Of a stretch of DNA of 64,000 nucleotides, positions 50,147 to 58,909 are shown one piece after another. The stretch is taken from NCBI RefSeq assembly GCF_004348685.1, contig NZ_SMKO01000013.1:1-64000 (forward strand), in the 5' to 3' direction. Made by a program: the position numbers and the translations under genes. How positions within the stretch are numbered: position 1 is the stretch's first letter; each line of letters begins with the position of its first letter. Source of the DNA: Nonomuraea deserti (lineage in GTDB: Bacteria; Actinomycetota; Actinomycetes; Streptosporangiales; Streptosporangiaceae). Below the pieces are notes generated by a model. It ran no database searches, was not told where the DNA came from, and saw only the letters and a list, made by a program, of their open reading frames with translations.

Positions 50147-51243
50147 AGGTCCTGCATGTCATCACCGGTCTGGCGGCGGGCGGCGCGGAGCAGCAGTTGC
50201 GCTTCCTGCTGCCGCACCTGCGGGCCCGGTGCGACGTCGCGGTCCTCACCGGCTCCGGCGTGGTCGCGGACGCCATCGCGCGTACCGGCGTGCCCGTCCA
50301 CCAGGTCGGGATGCGCGGCAACCGGGACCTGCGGGCCGTCGGGCGGCTGGCCCGGCTCATACGCAGGCACCGCTACGAAGTGGTGCACACCCATCTGTAC
50401 CGCGCCTGCGTGTACGGCAGGCTGGCCGCGCGGCTGGCGAACGTCCCCGCGATCGTGGCGACCGAGCACTCGATCGGCCGCGAGCACATCGAGGGGCGCC
50501 GCCTCACCCGCCCCGTCAGGGCGCTGTACCTCGCCAGCGAGCTGCTCGGGCACCTGACCGTGGCCGTCTCGCCGACCGTGGCCGACCGGCTGGCCGGCTG
50601 GGGCGTGCCGCGCTCGCGCATCGTGGTGATCCCCAACGGCGTCGACGGCGGTGCGTTCGGCTTCGACGCGGGGCTGCGCCGGCGCACCCGTCAGCGGCTG
50701 GGCGTGCCCGCGCACGCCTTCGTGATCGGCGGGGTCGGCCGGCTGGAGCCGGGCAAACGTTTCGACGCGCTGATCGAGGCCCTGCCGGCGCTCGGATCCG
50801 CCGTCCTGCTCCTGGTCGGCTCGGGTTCGTGCGAGCCGCGCCTGCGGCAGCTGGCCGGTGCGGTGGGCGCGGGACACCGGGTGATCTTCGCCGGCGAGTC
50901 GACCGACGTCCGGGCGATGTTGTCGGCGATGGACGTGCTGGCCGCGCCGTCGGCGGAGGAGACGTTCGGGCTGGCGGTCGTCGAGGCGCTCGCCGCGGGC
51001 CTCCCGGTCCTGTACGACACCTGCCCGGCCGTCGACGACCTGCCGCCGGGTTCGGCGCCCGGGGCCAGGCGCGTCCCGCCGGACCGGCTCGCCGCCGAAC
51101 TGGCCGCGCTCGCCGCCCGCCCGCCCGGTCGCCTGACCCCGCCCGACGCCGTCCGCCTCTACGACATCCGCCGCCAGGCCGACCGGCTGGAGTCGCTCTA
51201 CCTGCGCCTGCTGGGCGCCGCACCCACGGAGGATCAACGATGA
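50143..51243 (+). CDS. Glycosyltransferase family 4
   Basis: The 366-aa GT-B-fold enzyme has the N-terminal acceptor loop VITGLAAGGAEQQL, and the donor-binding half contains GGVGRLEPGKRFDALI and the E-x7-E motif (SAEETFGLAVVEALAAGLPV). GTG 50143 overlaps the deacetylase stop and is preferred to GTG 50134. Sugar specificity is unknown. Confidence 0.88.
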   Translation: MKVLHVITGLAAGGAEQQLRFLLPHLRARCDVAVLTGSGVVADAIARTGVPVHQVGMRGNRDLRAVGRLARLIRRHRYEVVHTHLYRACVYGRLAARLANVPAIVATEHSIGREHIEGRRLTRPVRALYLASELLGHLTVAVSPTVADRLAGWGVPRSRIVVIPNGVDGGAFGFDAGLRRRTRQRLGVPAHAFVIGGVGRLEPGKRFDALIEALPALGSAVLLLVGSGSCEPRLRQLAGAVGAGHRVIFAGESTDVRAMLSAMDVLAAPSAEETFGLAVVEALAAGLPVLYDTCPAVDDLPPGSAPGARRVPPDRLAAELAALAARPPGRLTPPDAVRLYDIRRQADRLESLYLRLLGAAPTEDQR

Positions 51244-51815
51244 CATGGACCCGGGCCCGCATCATGGGCGTGCTCGCGCGATGGTGGCTGCCGCTGTCCC
51301 TGACGCTGGGGGCGGCGGGCGGGGCCGCGTACGCCGTGGCCAGGGACGCCGTCTACGCCGCCGACGCCTACGTCGTGGTGGTGGCGGGTGGCGACCCGGC
51401 GCAGGCGATCGACTTCGCCTCCGCCTACGCCCGGATCTCCGCCCACCCCGGCCTGCTTACCGGCGACGAGACCGAATGGGGCAGCCTGAGCGTGGCGGCC
51501 TCCCCGGACGCCCCGCTGGTGCGTCTCACGTCCGTGGCGCCCACCGGGTGGGAGGCCGCGGACCGCGCCAACCGGGCGGCCACCGCGCTGATCACGTACG
51601 CCAACAGGCACGCCACCGACACCCGCGTGCGGCTGGCGCCCTTCGCCAGCGCGTCCATCCCGACCCACCCCTCGGCCCCGGTGCCGCTGGTCAGCGTGGC
51701 CGTCGGCGCTTTCGGGGCGGGCCTGGTCGCCGGCCTGGTCCGCCTGGCCGCGCCGCAGGCGCTCCGGCAGGCGCGGCGCGAGCCTGCGCCGGTGCTGAGC
51801 GGGGCGGAGGCGTGA
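51240..51815 (+). CDS. Wzz-like polysaccharide chain-length/export protein
   Basis: The 191-aa protein has one helix near the N-terminus (about 16-35) and one near the C-terminus (about 145-170) with an external domain between, the layout of Wzz/PCP co-polymerases. There is no tyrosine-kinase domain. Similarity is to topology and position more than to motifs. Confidence 0.65.
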   Translation: MTWTRARIMGVLARWWLPLSLTLGAAGGAAYAVARDAVYAADAYVVVVAGGDPAQAIDFASAYARISAHPGLLTGDETEWGSLSVAASPDAPLVRLTSVAPTGWEAADRANRAATALITYANRHATDTRVRLAPFASASIPTHPSAPVPLVSVAVGAFGAGLVAGLVRLAAPQALRQARREPAPVLSGAEA

Positions 51816-52975
51816 GCGCCGCGACGCCCGGCGCGTCCACGTCGAACAGCGCGCCGCCGCTCTCGCCCTCGCGCACCGCGCGGATCACGCTGCGGGTCGT
51901 GCCGCGGAACGCGCTCGCGGGGCTGTCGGAGGACTGGGCCGACCTGTACGCGCGCAGCTCGGCGGCCACGCCGTTCCAGTCGTACAGCTGGCTCTGCTCC
52001 TGGTGGCGGGCCTATGGAACCCCGGGGCGGCTGCGGGTGTTCCTGGCGTACCGGGGCGGGCGGCTGGTCGCGGCGGCGCCCCTCAGGCTGGAGTACCGGC
52101 TGGGCTGCCGGGTGCTGACGCCCGTCGGCGGCGGGCAGTCCGACTTCACGGACATCATGGTGGACGACGCCGAGGGGGACGCGGGCCTGCGCGAGTTGCG
52201 CGCCGGGCTGCTCGCCCAGCCGGGCTGGGACGTGATCGACCTGCCCGAGGCGCGGCCGGGCGCGGCCGTCCTGAGGCTGGCGGGGCTGTGGGGCGGAAGG
52301 GCCTGGACCCTGCCCGCGTCCACCTGCCTGCAGCTGCCGGGACGGCCGATCGAGCAGGTGATGGCCGGGCTCAACAGCCGGCGGGCGCGCCGGCTGCGGA
52401 CGGCGTTGCGCAAGCTCGACGCGATGGACCTGTCGGTGGACGTGGTCGAGCCGGACCGCGTCGAGCACTCGGTGACCGAGCTGCTGCGGCTGCACACCCT
52501 GCAGTGGGAGAGCCGGGGGATCAACGTGCAGCACACGCAGCCGCAGTTCATGGACCACCTGACGCGGGCCACGCGGTCCCTGGTGGTGGAGGACCGCGCG
52601 GTGTTGAAGGAGTTCAGGGTACGCGGGCGGCTGCGGGCCTGCGATCTGACCGTGGTCGGCAAGGACTTCGTGGGCGGCTACCTGTACGGCGCCGATCCGG
52701 AGCTGCGCGCCGAGGCCGACGTCCTCACGATGTTGCTGCGCGACAACCTGGAGACGACCCACCGGCTGGGCAGGCCGGTGCTGAGCCTGCTGCGCGGCGA
52801 CGAGCCCCACAAGGCGAAGTTCGGCTGCGAGGCGGTCGTCAACCAGCGGGTGATGCTCGGCCGCGGCGTCCGGTCCGCCGCCTACGCCGCGAGCGCCGGC
52901 GCCCGCGCGGCGGGCCAGGAACTGCTGAAGCGGCGCTGCCCGCGGCTGGCGGAGAGGTTCGCGTCATGGCGGTGA
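51812..52975 (+). CDS. CelD/BioF2-like GNAT-fold acyltransferase
   Basis: This 387-aa protein of the PF13480 type has FQSYSWLCSWWRAYG near the start, a double GNAT core, LQWESRGI and the conserved late segment LSLLRGDEPHKAKFG. Such proteins occur in cellulose and exopolysaccharide clusters and transfer acyl or aminoacyl groups to sugars. The GTG at 51812 overlaps the Wzz-like stop. Confidence 0.82.
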   Translation: MSAATPGASTSNSAPPLSPSRTARITLRVVPRNALAGLSEDWADLYARSSAATPFQSYSWLCSWWRAYGTPGRLRVFLAYRGGRLVAAAPLRLEYRLGCRVLTPVGGGQSDFTDIMVDDAEGDAGLRELRAGLLAQPGWDVIDLPEARPGAAVLRLAGLWGGRAWTLPASTCLQLPGRPIEQVMAGLNSRRARRLRTALRKLDAMDLSVDVVEPDRVEHSVTELLRLHTLQWESRGINVQHTQPQFMDHLTRATRSLVVEDRAVLKEFRVRGRLRACDLTVVGKDFVGGYLYGADPELRAEADVLTMLLRDNLETTHRLGRPVLSLLRGDEPHKAKFGCEAVVNQRVMLGRGVRSAAYAASAGARAAGQELLKRRCPRLAERFASWR

Positions 52976-54153
52976 CGCCGCGCGTCCTGCACGTCACGCA
53001 GCCGGTGGACGGCGGCGTCGGCGCCTACGTGGCGACGGCCGCCGCCGATCAGGCGCGGCGGGGCTGGCGGGTCGCGGTCGCCTGCCCGCCGGCCGGTCCG
53101 CTGGCCGGCGAGCTGGCCGGCCTGGGGGTGCCCTGCCTGGCCTGGGCGGCGACCCGCGCGCCGGGGCTCGCCGACGCCGGGCAGGCGGCCCGGCTGGCGC
53201 GGATCGTCAGGGAGTTCGGCCCCGACGTGGTCCACCTGCACTCGTCCAAGGCCGGGCTGGCGGGCAGGGCAGCGCTGCGGGGACGGGTGCCCACGCTCTT
53301 CCAGCCGCACGGCTGGTCGTGGCTGGCGGCCCGCGGCGCGCTCGCCCCCGCGGCGCTGGGCTGGGAACGGCTGGCCGCGCGCTGGGCCGACCTGGTGATC
53401 TGCGTCGGTGCGGGCGAAGCGGCGCTGGCCAGGCGGCACGGCGTGCCCGCCGAGCTCGTGGTGGTGCGCAACGGCGTGGACCTGCGCCGGTTCCGGCCCG
53501 CCGGCCCGGGGGAGCGCGCGGCGGCCCGCGCGGGCCACGGCATCCCGGAGGGGACGCCGCTGGCGGTCTGCGTCGGCAGGGTCACCCGGCAGAAGGGCCA
53601 GGACCTGCTGCTGTCGGCGTGGGAGCGGGTGGCCGCGCGCGACGGCGCGGCCCGGCTGGTCGTCGTCGGCGACGGCCCGCTGCTGCCCGCGCTGCGGGCG
53701 CGGGCCGTGCCGCGCGTTCACTTCGCCGGCGACGTGGCCGACGCCAGGCCCTGGTACGTCGCGGCCGACGTGGTGGTGCTGCCCTCCCGCTGGGAGGGGT
53801 TGCCGTTCACGGCGCTGGAGGCGCTGGCCACGGGACGCTCCCTCATCGCCTGCGGGGTGCCGGGGATCTCGGAGCTGGTGTCCGCCGGAGTCGGCGCGGT
53901 CGTCGCGCCCGGCGACGTGGCGGCGTTGGCCGAGGCGCTGCTGCTCAGGCTCGGGAGCCCTTCGCTCGCCGCCGCGGAGGGGTCGGCCGCCGTGGCGCTG
54001 GCGGGCGGGTTCGACGTGGGCCGGTCGATGGACGCGCTCGCCTCGTGCACGCTCGGGCTGCTGGGGGTCGGTACGGGGAACGGGCGGCGATGCAGCCGCT
54101 CGCGGAAGACCTCCGCCGAGCGCGGGTTCGATGAGCACTGCCAGATGCCGTGA
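52966..54153 (+). CDS. Glycosyltransferase family 4 (second)
   Basis: This 395-aa GT-B enzyme has N-terminal TQPVDGGVGAYVATAA and VVHLHSSKAGLAGR. Donor-side motifs are CVGRVTRQKGQDLLL and PSRWEGLPFTALEALATGRS. GGAGAGG precedes ATG 52966, which lies inside the previous gene. The last 25 or so residues are antisense to the hydrolase gene and unlike the family, so the natural stop may have been lost. The 3' end overlaps the opposite gene by 436 bp. Confidence 0.85.
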   Translation: MAVTPRVLHVTQPVDGGVGAYVATAAADQARRGWRVAVACPPAGPLAGELAGLGVPCLAWAATRAPGLADAGQAARLARIVREFGPDVVHLHSSKAGLAGRAALRGRVPTLFQPHGWSWLAARGALAPAALGWERLAARWADLVICVGAGEAALARRHGVPAELVVVRNGVDLRRFRPAGPGERAAARAGHGIPEGTPLAVCVGRVTRQKGQDLLLSAWERVAARDGAARLVVVGDGPLLPALRARAVPRVHFAGDVADARPWYVAADVVVLPSRWEGLPFTALEALATGRSLIACGVPGISELVSAGVGAVVAPGDVAALAEALLLRLGSPSLAAAEGSAAVALAGGFDVGRSMDALASCTLGLLGVGTGNGRRCSRSRKTSAERGFDEHCQMP

Positions 54154-55058
54154 GGACAGTAATCGGAGATCGAGTGATAGAGCACGTTGTGACTGTCGAT
54201 CCAGTCGAGCATCCGGCGCACGTAGTCGGGCCGGTCGCCGTGGCGGAACAACCCCCACTCGGGGAACGAGATGGCCTTGCCGTGCTGGGCGGCGAAGTCG
54301 GCGTGCGCCTGCAGCCCGTACGGCTGGTTGACGTAGTCGGAGAAGTCCTGGCCGGGCCCCTGGTCGTAGCTGTCCATGCCGATGATGTCGACGACGTCGT
54401 CACCCGGGTAGCACTCCGTCCAGGGGATCGCGTCGAGCCCGCGGCTGGGCGCGAAGTCGAAGCGGAACCGCTGGCCGGGCGCCGCGCGCATGGCCGCCAC
54501 GATGCGCCGCCAGTACTGCTTCCACGCCTCCGGGTTCGGCGCGCAGCGGCTGGAGTAGGTCGTGCCGTTCATCTCCCAGCCGAGCACGATGATCGTGTCG
54601 CCGGCGCCGGCGGAGACCAGCTTCCTGCCGAGCTCCCCGAAATGGTGGTCGTGGTCGCCGCGCGCGCCCTCGGCCAGCCGCTGCGCCACTTCCGCGTCGG
54701 GCATCCCGGACTCGTTCGGAGCGATCATCGGCACGTTCAGCGCCAGGACCCGGTCCGGCTCGGCGGCTCGCCAGCGGGTCCAGGGGCCGAGGACGAACTC
54801 GGCCCCCTCGATCGACTCCCAGGTCTCGCCGGGCAGGTAGGTGCGTCCCACCGTCACGCTGCTCTTCAACCAGGACTCGAAGCGTTCCAGGTGCACGGGG
54901 CCGCGCGAGTCGGAGCCCAGGAAGACACCCAGCGCCGCGCCGTGACCTCGCCGGTCGTCCGGCGGGTCGTCGCCCCATGCGCCCAGGCCCAGCCACACCG
55001 CCGCCGCGATCGTGACGATCGCCAGCGAACAGCGCAGATAGCCCTTTCTCATCACCAT
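53718..55058 (-). CDS. GH26-like glycoside hydrolase, membrane-anchored or secreted
   Basis: The 446-aa protein has an N-terminal hydrophobic anchor (about 8-27). The TIM-barrel domain (about 40-335) has candidate acid/base E162 (GWEMNGT) and nucleophile E267 (SFPEWGLF), spaced as in GH26 mannanases/glucanases. It may trim the polysaccharide made by the flanking genes. Residues after about 335 (Ser/Pro/Ala/Thr-rich) are encoded entirely antisense to the GT4 gene and are doubtful as a functional tail. I prefer ATG 55058; 55088 is possible. Confidence 0.8.
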   Translation of the reverse strand: MVMRKGYLRCSLAIVTIAAAVWLGLGAWGDDPPDDRRGHGAALGVFLGSDSRGPVHLERFESWLKSSVTVGRTYLPGETWESIEGAEFVLGPWTRWRAAEPDRVLALNVPMIAPNESGMPDAEVAQRLAEGARGDHDHHFGELGRKLVSAGAGDTIIVLGWEMNGTTYSSRCAPNPEAWKQYWRRIVAAMRAAPGQRFRFDFAPSRGLDAIPWTECYPGDDVVDIIGMDSYDQGPGQDFSDYVNQPYGLQAHADFAAQHGKAISFPEWGLFRHGDRPDYVRRMLDWIDSHNVLYHSISDYCPHGIWQCSSNPRSAEVFRERLHRRPFPVPTPSSPSVHEASASIDRPTSNPPASATAADPSAAASEGLPSLSSSASANAATSPGATTAPTPADTSSEIPGTPQAMRERPVASASSAVNGNPSQREGSTTTSAATYQGLASATSPAK

Positions 55059-55175
55059 CGCATATCCCCCGTCGGAGTTTTCCCTCATTCCCTACACCCC
55101 GAATAACGGCCGATCGGATACTCAACCTGCGATTTGCCGGATCAATAGCTTTTCGTAAGGAGTAGGACGTAAATC

Positions 55176-56336
55176 ATGCTCGATTGCACCGTCCCGGCGC
55201 TCGTGCTGCGACTGGACTCCAATGTCTTTCATCACGGGACGCTCGGCGCCATTCGCTCGCTCGGCAGGGCCGGAGTGGAGGTGCACGGGCTCGTCGAGGG
55301 CGCGCACGCGCCGACGTACCGCTCCCGGTATCTGGCGCGGATGCACACGTGGTTGCGCGGCCGGGACACCGTTCAGGCGCTCACGCGGGCCGCCGACCGC
55401 ATCGGACGCCGGGCCGTGCTCCTGACGCTGGACGACGCGGGGGCCATCGCCGTCGCCGAGCACGCGGCCGATCTGCGTCCCTTCTACCTCATGCCCGACC
55501 AGACGCCCGGCCTGCCGCGCACGCTGGCGGACAAGCGCCTGCTGCACCAGCTCTGCTCCACGCTCGGCGTCGTCCAGCCGGAGACCCGCCTGATCACGGG
55601 CGCAGGCGACGCGGCGGCGGCCGTCGCCGACTTCGGGCTGCCGCTGGTCGCCAAGTGGGCGCAGCCGTGGCTCCTGCCCGCGGGCACGGGGCTGCGCAGG
55701 ACCAGTCTGGTGCGCAGGGGCCAGCAGGTGGAGCGGCTGCTCCAGCACGTGGAGGGGCGCGAGCTGCTGTTCCAGCGCTTCGTGCCGGGAGGGCCGGGCG
55801 CGGACTGGTTCTTCCACGGCTATTTCGACGAGAACTCGCGCTGCCTGTACGGGGGCGCGGGACGGAAGGAGCGCGCCTACCCGAGAGGCGCCGGGCTCAC
55901 CACCTGGGGACGGTGGCTGCCCAACCCGGTCGTGGAGGGCGCGGCGCGCGAGCTCGCGGTGACACTGGGGTATCGCGGGGTCGTCGACATCGACTTCCGC
56001 CACGACCCGGCGGCGAACATCTACCACCTGCTGGACTTCAATCCCCGGCTCGGCGCCCAGTTCCGCCTGTTCACCGACCGCGACGGCCTCGACCTCGTGC
56101 GCGCCGCCCACCTGCATCTCTCCGGCCGGTGGACGACGCGGGGCCGGGCCGGTCACGGACGGACGTACGTGGTGGAGAACTACGACCTCTTCACGGCCGG
56201 CCCGAAAAGCCTGCGCGCCCTGTGCGCGGCCGATGAATACGCCTGGTTGTCGGCCGACGACCTCCGGCCTTTCGTGGGAATGGCCGGACAGACGATAAAG
56301 CGTGGTTTCGCCCGGCTCGCCGGGCCGCGGAAATGA
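55176..56336 (+). CDS. ATP-grasp family ligase
   Basis: The 386-aa carboxylate-amine/thiol ligase type has the ATP-grasp lysine strand (GLPLVAKWAQPWLL), the central FQRFVPGGPGADWFFHGY, and the metal-binding segment VDIDFRHDP with LLDFNPRLGAQFRL (D and N ligands). It probably attaches an amino acid or similar group to a carboxylate, perhaps on the sugar or its carrier. AAGGAG lies 14 nt before ATG, slightly far. It precedes an FAD oxidoreductase in the same direction. Confidence 0.85.
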   Translation: MLDCTVPALVLRLDSNVFHHGTLGAIRSLGRAGVEVHGLVEGAHAPTYRSRYLARMHTWLRGRDTVQALTRAADRIGRRAVLLTLDDAGAIAVAEHAADLRPFYLMPDQTPGLPRTLADKRLLHQLCSTLGVVQPETRLITGAGDAAAAVADFGLPLVAKWAQPWLLPAGTGLRRTSLVRRGQQVERLLQHVEGRELLFQRFVPGGPGADWFFHGYFDENSRCLYGGAGRKERAYPRGAGLTTWGRWLPNPVVEGAARELAVTLGYRGVVDIDFRHDPAANIYHLLDFNPRLGAQFRLFTDRDGLDLVRAAHLHLSGRWTTRGRAGHGRTYVVENYDLFTAGPKSLRALCAADEYAWLSADDLRPFVGMAGQTIKRGFARLAGPRK

Positions 56337-56349
56337 CGATGGAGGAAAT

Positions 56350-57564
56350 TTGCGCACGCCGGTGATTGACGTGGCGATCGTGGGCGCGGGCCCGTACGGG
56401 CTTTCCGTGGCGGCTCACGCGCTGGGCGCGGGACTCGACGTCCGGATATTCGGAAAACCGATGCGGGCGTGGGAATTCCACATGCCCCGTGGAATGCTGC
56501 TGAAGTCGGAGGCGGCCGCGTCCCATCTCGGCGACCCCGAGCGGCGCTACGGCCTCGACGCCTTCCACCGCTACGCGTACGGCGAGCCGGTGCCCGTGGA
56601 GCGGTTCGCCGCGTACGGCAAGTGGTTCCGCGCGCGGGCGGTGGGCCAGGCCCTGGACGAGTCGGAGGTGACGGCCGTCGGCTCCGAGGGGCACCTGTTC
56701 GCGCTCTCGTTGTCGTCGGGGGCGTCCGTGCTGGCCAGGAGCGCGGTGCTGGCCGTGGGGCATCTGCCCTTCGCCCACCGGCCCGGCGTCCTGGCCGGGC
56801 TGCCGCCCGAGGCGGCCACGCACAGCTGCGACCATCACGATCTGGGCGCGTTCGCGGGCCGCGACGTGACCGTGCTGGGTGCGGGGCAGTCGGCGCTGGA
56901 GACCGCGACGCTGCTGGCGGAGGCGGGGGCGAGCGCCCGCATCGTGGCCAGGGCGGACGCGCTGGCCTGGAACGACGTCCCAGCGGAGCGGCGCTCGCTC
57001 CTCGACCGCGTACGGGCGCCCCGGTCCAGGCTCGGCGGCGGCTGGCCCTCCGTGGCCTGGTCGCGGTTGCCGGGCGCGATCAGGTACCTGCCGGACGCGA
57101 CCCGCGACCACATCGTGCGCAACACGCTCGGACCCGCCGGCTCCTGGTGGTTGCGGGACCGCTTCGACGGCGCCGTCAAGGTGATCCTGGGCACGCGGCT
57201 GACCGGCGCCGAGCACGGTGACGGCGTCCGGCTGCACCTGAGGGACCTGTCGGGAGCGGCCGGCACGCTCGACACCGAGCACGTGATCGCGGCCACCGGC
57301 TACCGGGTGGACGTGGAGAGGATCGCGATACTCCGGGAGGACCTGCGGCGCGCGGTGGCGTCGTCGGGCCCCGCGCCGCGGCTCAGCGCCACCTTCGAGA
57401 CGCCCGTCGCCGGGCTCCACCTGGTCGGGCTGGCGGCGGCGGCCACGTTCGGGCCTTCCATGCGGTTCGTGTGCGGGTGCGACTTCGCCGCCCGCCGCGT
57501 GACCAGGGGTCTCGTGAGCCGCCTGCGCGGAGCGCGGCGTACGGCGAAATTGCCGATGTCTTGA
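56350..57564 (+). CDS. FAD/NAD(P)-binding oxidoreductase (flavin monooxygenase-like)
   Basis: The 404-aa protein has an N-terminal FAD motif (VAIVGAGPYGLSVAAHALGAG), a second nucleotide motif (VTVLGAGQSALETATLLAEAG) and late ATGYRVDVER, the pattern of the ornithine/lysine-hydroxylase and thioredoxin-reductase-like group. The start is TTG 56350 after GGAGGAAA; GTG 56362 is the alternative. Fourteen nt separate it from the ATP-grasp gene, so the two likely act on one product. Confidence 0.85.
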   Translation: MRTPVIDVAIVGAGPYGLSVAAHALGAGLDVRIFGKPMRAWEFHMPRGMLLKSEAAASHLGDPERRYGLDAFHRYAYGEPVPVERFAAYGKWFRARAVGQALDESEVTAVGSEGHLFALSLSSGASVLARSAVLAVGHLPFAHRPGVLAGLPPEAATHSCDHHDLGAFAGRDVTVLGAGQSALETATLLAEAGASARIVARADALAWNDVPAERRSLLDRVRAPRSRLGGGWPSVAWSRLPGAIRYLPDATRDHIVRNTLGPAGSWWLRDRFDGAVKVILGTRLTGAEHGDGVRLHLRDLSGAAGTLDTEHVIAATGYRVDVERIAILREDLRRAVASSGPAPRLSATFETPVAGLHLVGLAAAATFGPSMRFVCGCDFAARRVTRGLVSRLRGARRTAKLPMS

Positions 57565-57631
57565 CCGTGTCCCGCCGCCCGCGGATCAGGCAGGACGGTA
57601 GATCTGGATCACCAGCTTCGGGGGAGCAAGA

Positions 57632-58807
57632 ATGGCTTTTCGCGTGATGGTGGCCTGCACGGCCACGGCGTTCGTCGGCGTCTCGGGGGTCGCTCCCGTC
57701 GCGCGTGCCGACAGCGCGCCATCGTCGTTCACCAACTCGACCACGGTGGCCTCGGGCCGCACGCCGTCCGGTGTGACGGTGACGGTGCGTAAGGAGATGA
57801 TCGGGACGGCGCGGGTGGCGTCGGCCGAGGCGTCGTCCGCCAACCCCGCGGCGCCCGACGACGAATACCTGGTCCCGGCCAACACCAAGACGTCCGCGGG
57901 TTTCGTCGACCTCTACGAGGGCTTCGCGGCCGAGGACGGCGAGTGGAGCGACGTCGCCCTGCTGACGTTCACGTTCTCCAGGCCCGTACGCGACCCGCGG
58001 CTGCACGTGTTCGGCACGGGCGGCGCCTCGGGCGAGTCCAGGAAGCGCCGCGACGACTACTGGCCCGCCGTCGAGCTGGTCGGCGGCGTACCTGCCAGGC
58101 CCACCTTCTCGTGGGCGGCCGGGTTCCCCGGGTACCGCGTCACGAGCGACGCGATCACCCCGGAGAGGGTCTACTCCGCCCGTTCCACGACCTGCGGGGT
58201 CGTCTACACCTGCGGCACGGCCAAGGTGAACGGCACGGTCAGCACGTTCACGGTCAAGCTGAAGGCGCATGACGTGCGCCACGGGCGTGGCGGGTCCATG
58301 CCGCAGTTGTGGGCAGCGTTCAAGCTGTCGCTGGCCGAGGACGTCTCCGACGCGCCCACCTCGTACGGCGTGGCCTCCCACGCGATCACCGACTCCCATC
58401 TGGGGTGGTCCGTCAGCGACGACCACACCGGCGCGGTGAGCATGACCCCGCGCGCCCTGCCCCTGGACACGGGCGACGACGCCATGGAGGCCGGGGAGGA
58501 GCGGAGCGTGCTCAGCGGCCGGAGGTGCAGGATCTCGGTGCCCGTGACCGCGGGATCGCCGTCGAAGGTCGCCGGCTGGATCGACTTCGACCGTGACGGC
58601 CGCTTCGACGCCGACGAGCGGGCCACCACGCTGGCCGACGAGGGCGCCACGGACGCCGAGCTGACCTGGCTCCTTCCCGAGTCGCTGCCGGCCGGCCCCG
58701 TCTGGATGCGGCTGCGCCTGGTCGCAAGGGCGGAGTCCGTGGACTCGGCGACGGGCTGGGCCGACAGCGGCGAGGTCGAGGACCACCAGATCCAGTTCGT
58801 CGAGTGA
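57632..58807 (+). CDS. Secreted protein with C-terminal GEVED domain
   Basis: The 391-aa protein has a Sec signal peptide (cut after about ARA near 26). The middle part is a beta-rich domain with a Cys pair (TTCGVVYTCG). The end is the GEVED module (GWIDFDRDGRFDADE, then WADSGEVEDHQIQF), common in cell-surface proteins and often calcium-binding in style. The function is unknown. AGCAAG-type sequence precedes ATG, and the ribosome site is GGGGGAGC. Confidence 0.82.
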   Translation: MAFRVMVACTATAFVGVSGVAPVARADSAPSSFTNSTTVASGRTPSGVTVTVRKEMIGTARVASAEASSANPAAPDDEYLVPANTKTSAGFVDLYEGFAAEDGEWSDVALLTFTFSRPVRDPRLHVFGTGGASGESRKRRDDYWPAVELVGGVPARPTFSWAAGFPGYRVTSDAITPERVYSARSTTCGVVYTCGTAKVNGTVSTFTVKLKAHDVRHGRGGSMPQLWAAFKLSLAEDVSDAPTSYGVASHAITDSHLGWSVSDDHTGAVSMTPRALPLDTGDDAMEAGEERSVLSGRRCRISVPVTAGSPSKVAGWIDFDRDGRFDADERATTLADEGATDAELTWLLPESLPAGPVWMRLRLVARAESVDSATGWADSGEVEDHQIQFVE

Positions 58808-58909
58808 GCCTCGTGACCGCCGCCGACAATTAGGCGAGATGTCACCCGTGTCACAACTTGCACGCGTAACGTGTCACGCATCCCTTACCTCACATGTCAA
58901 GGAGATGCG

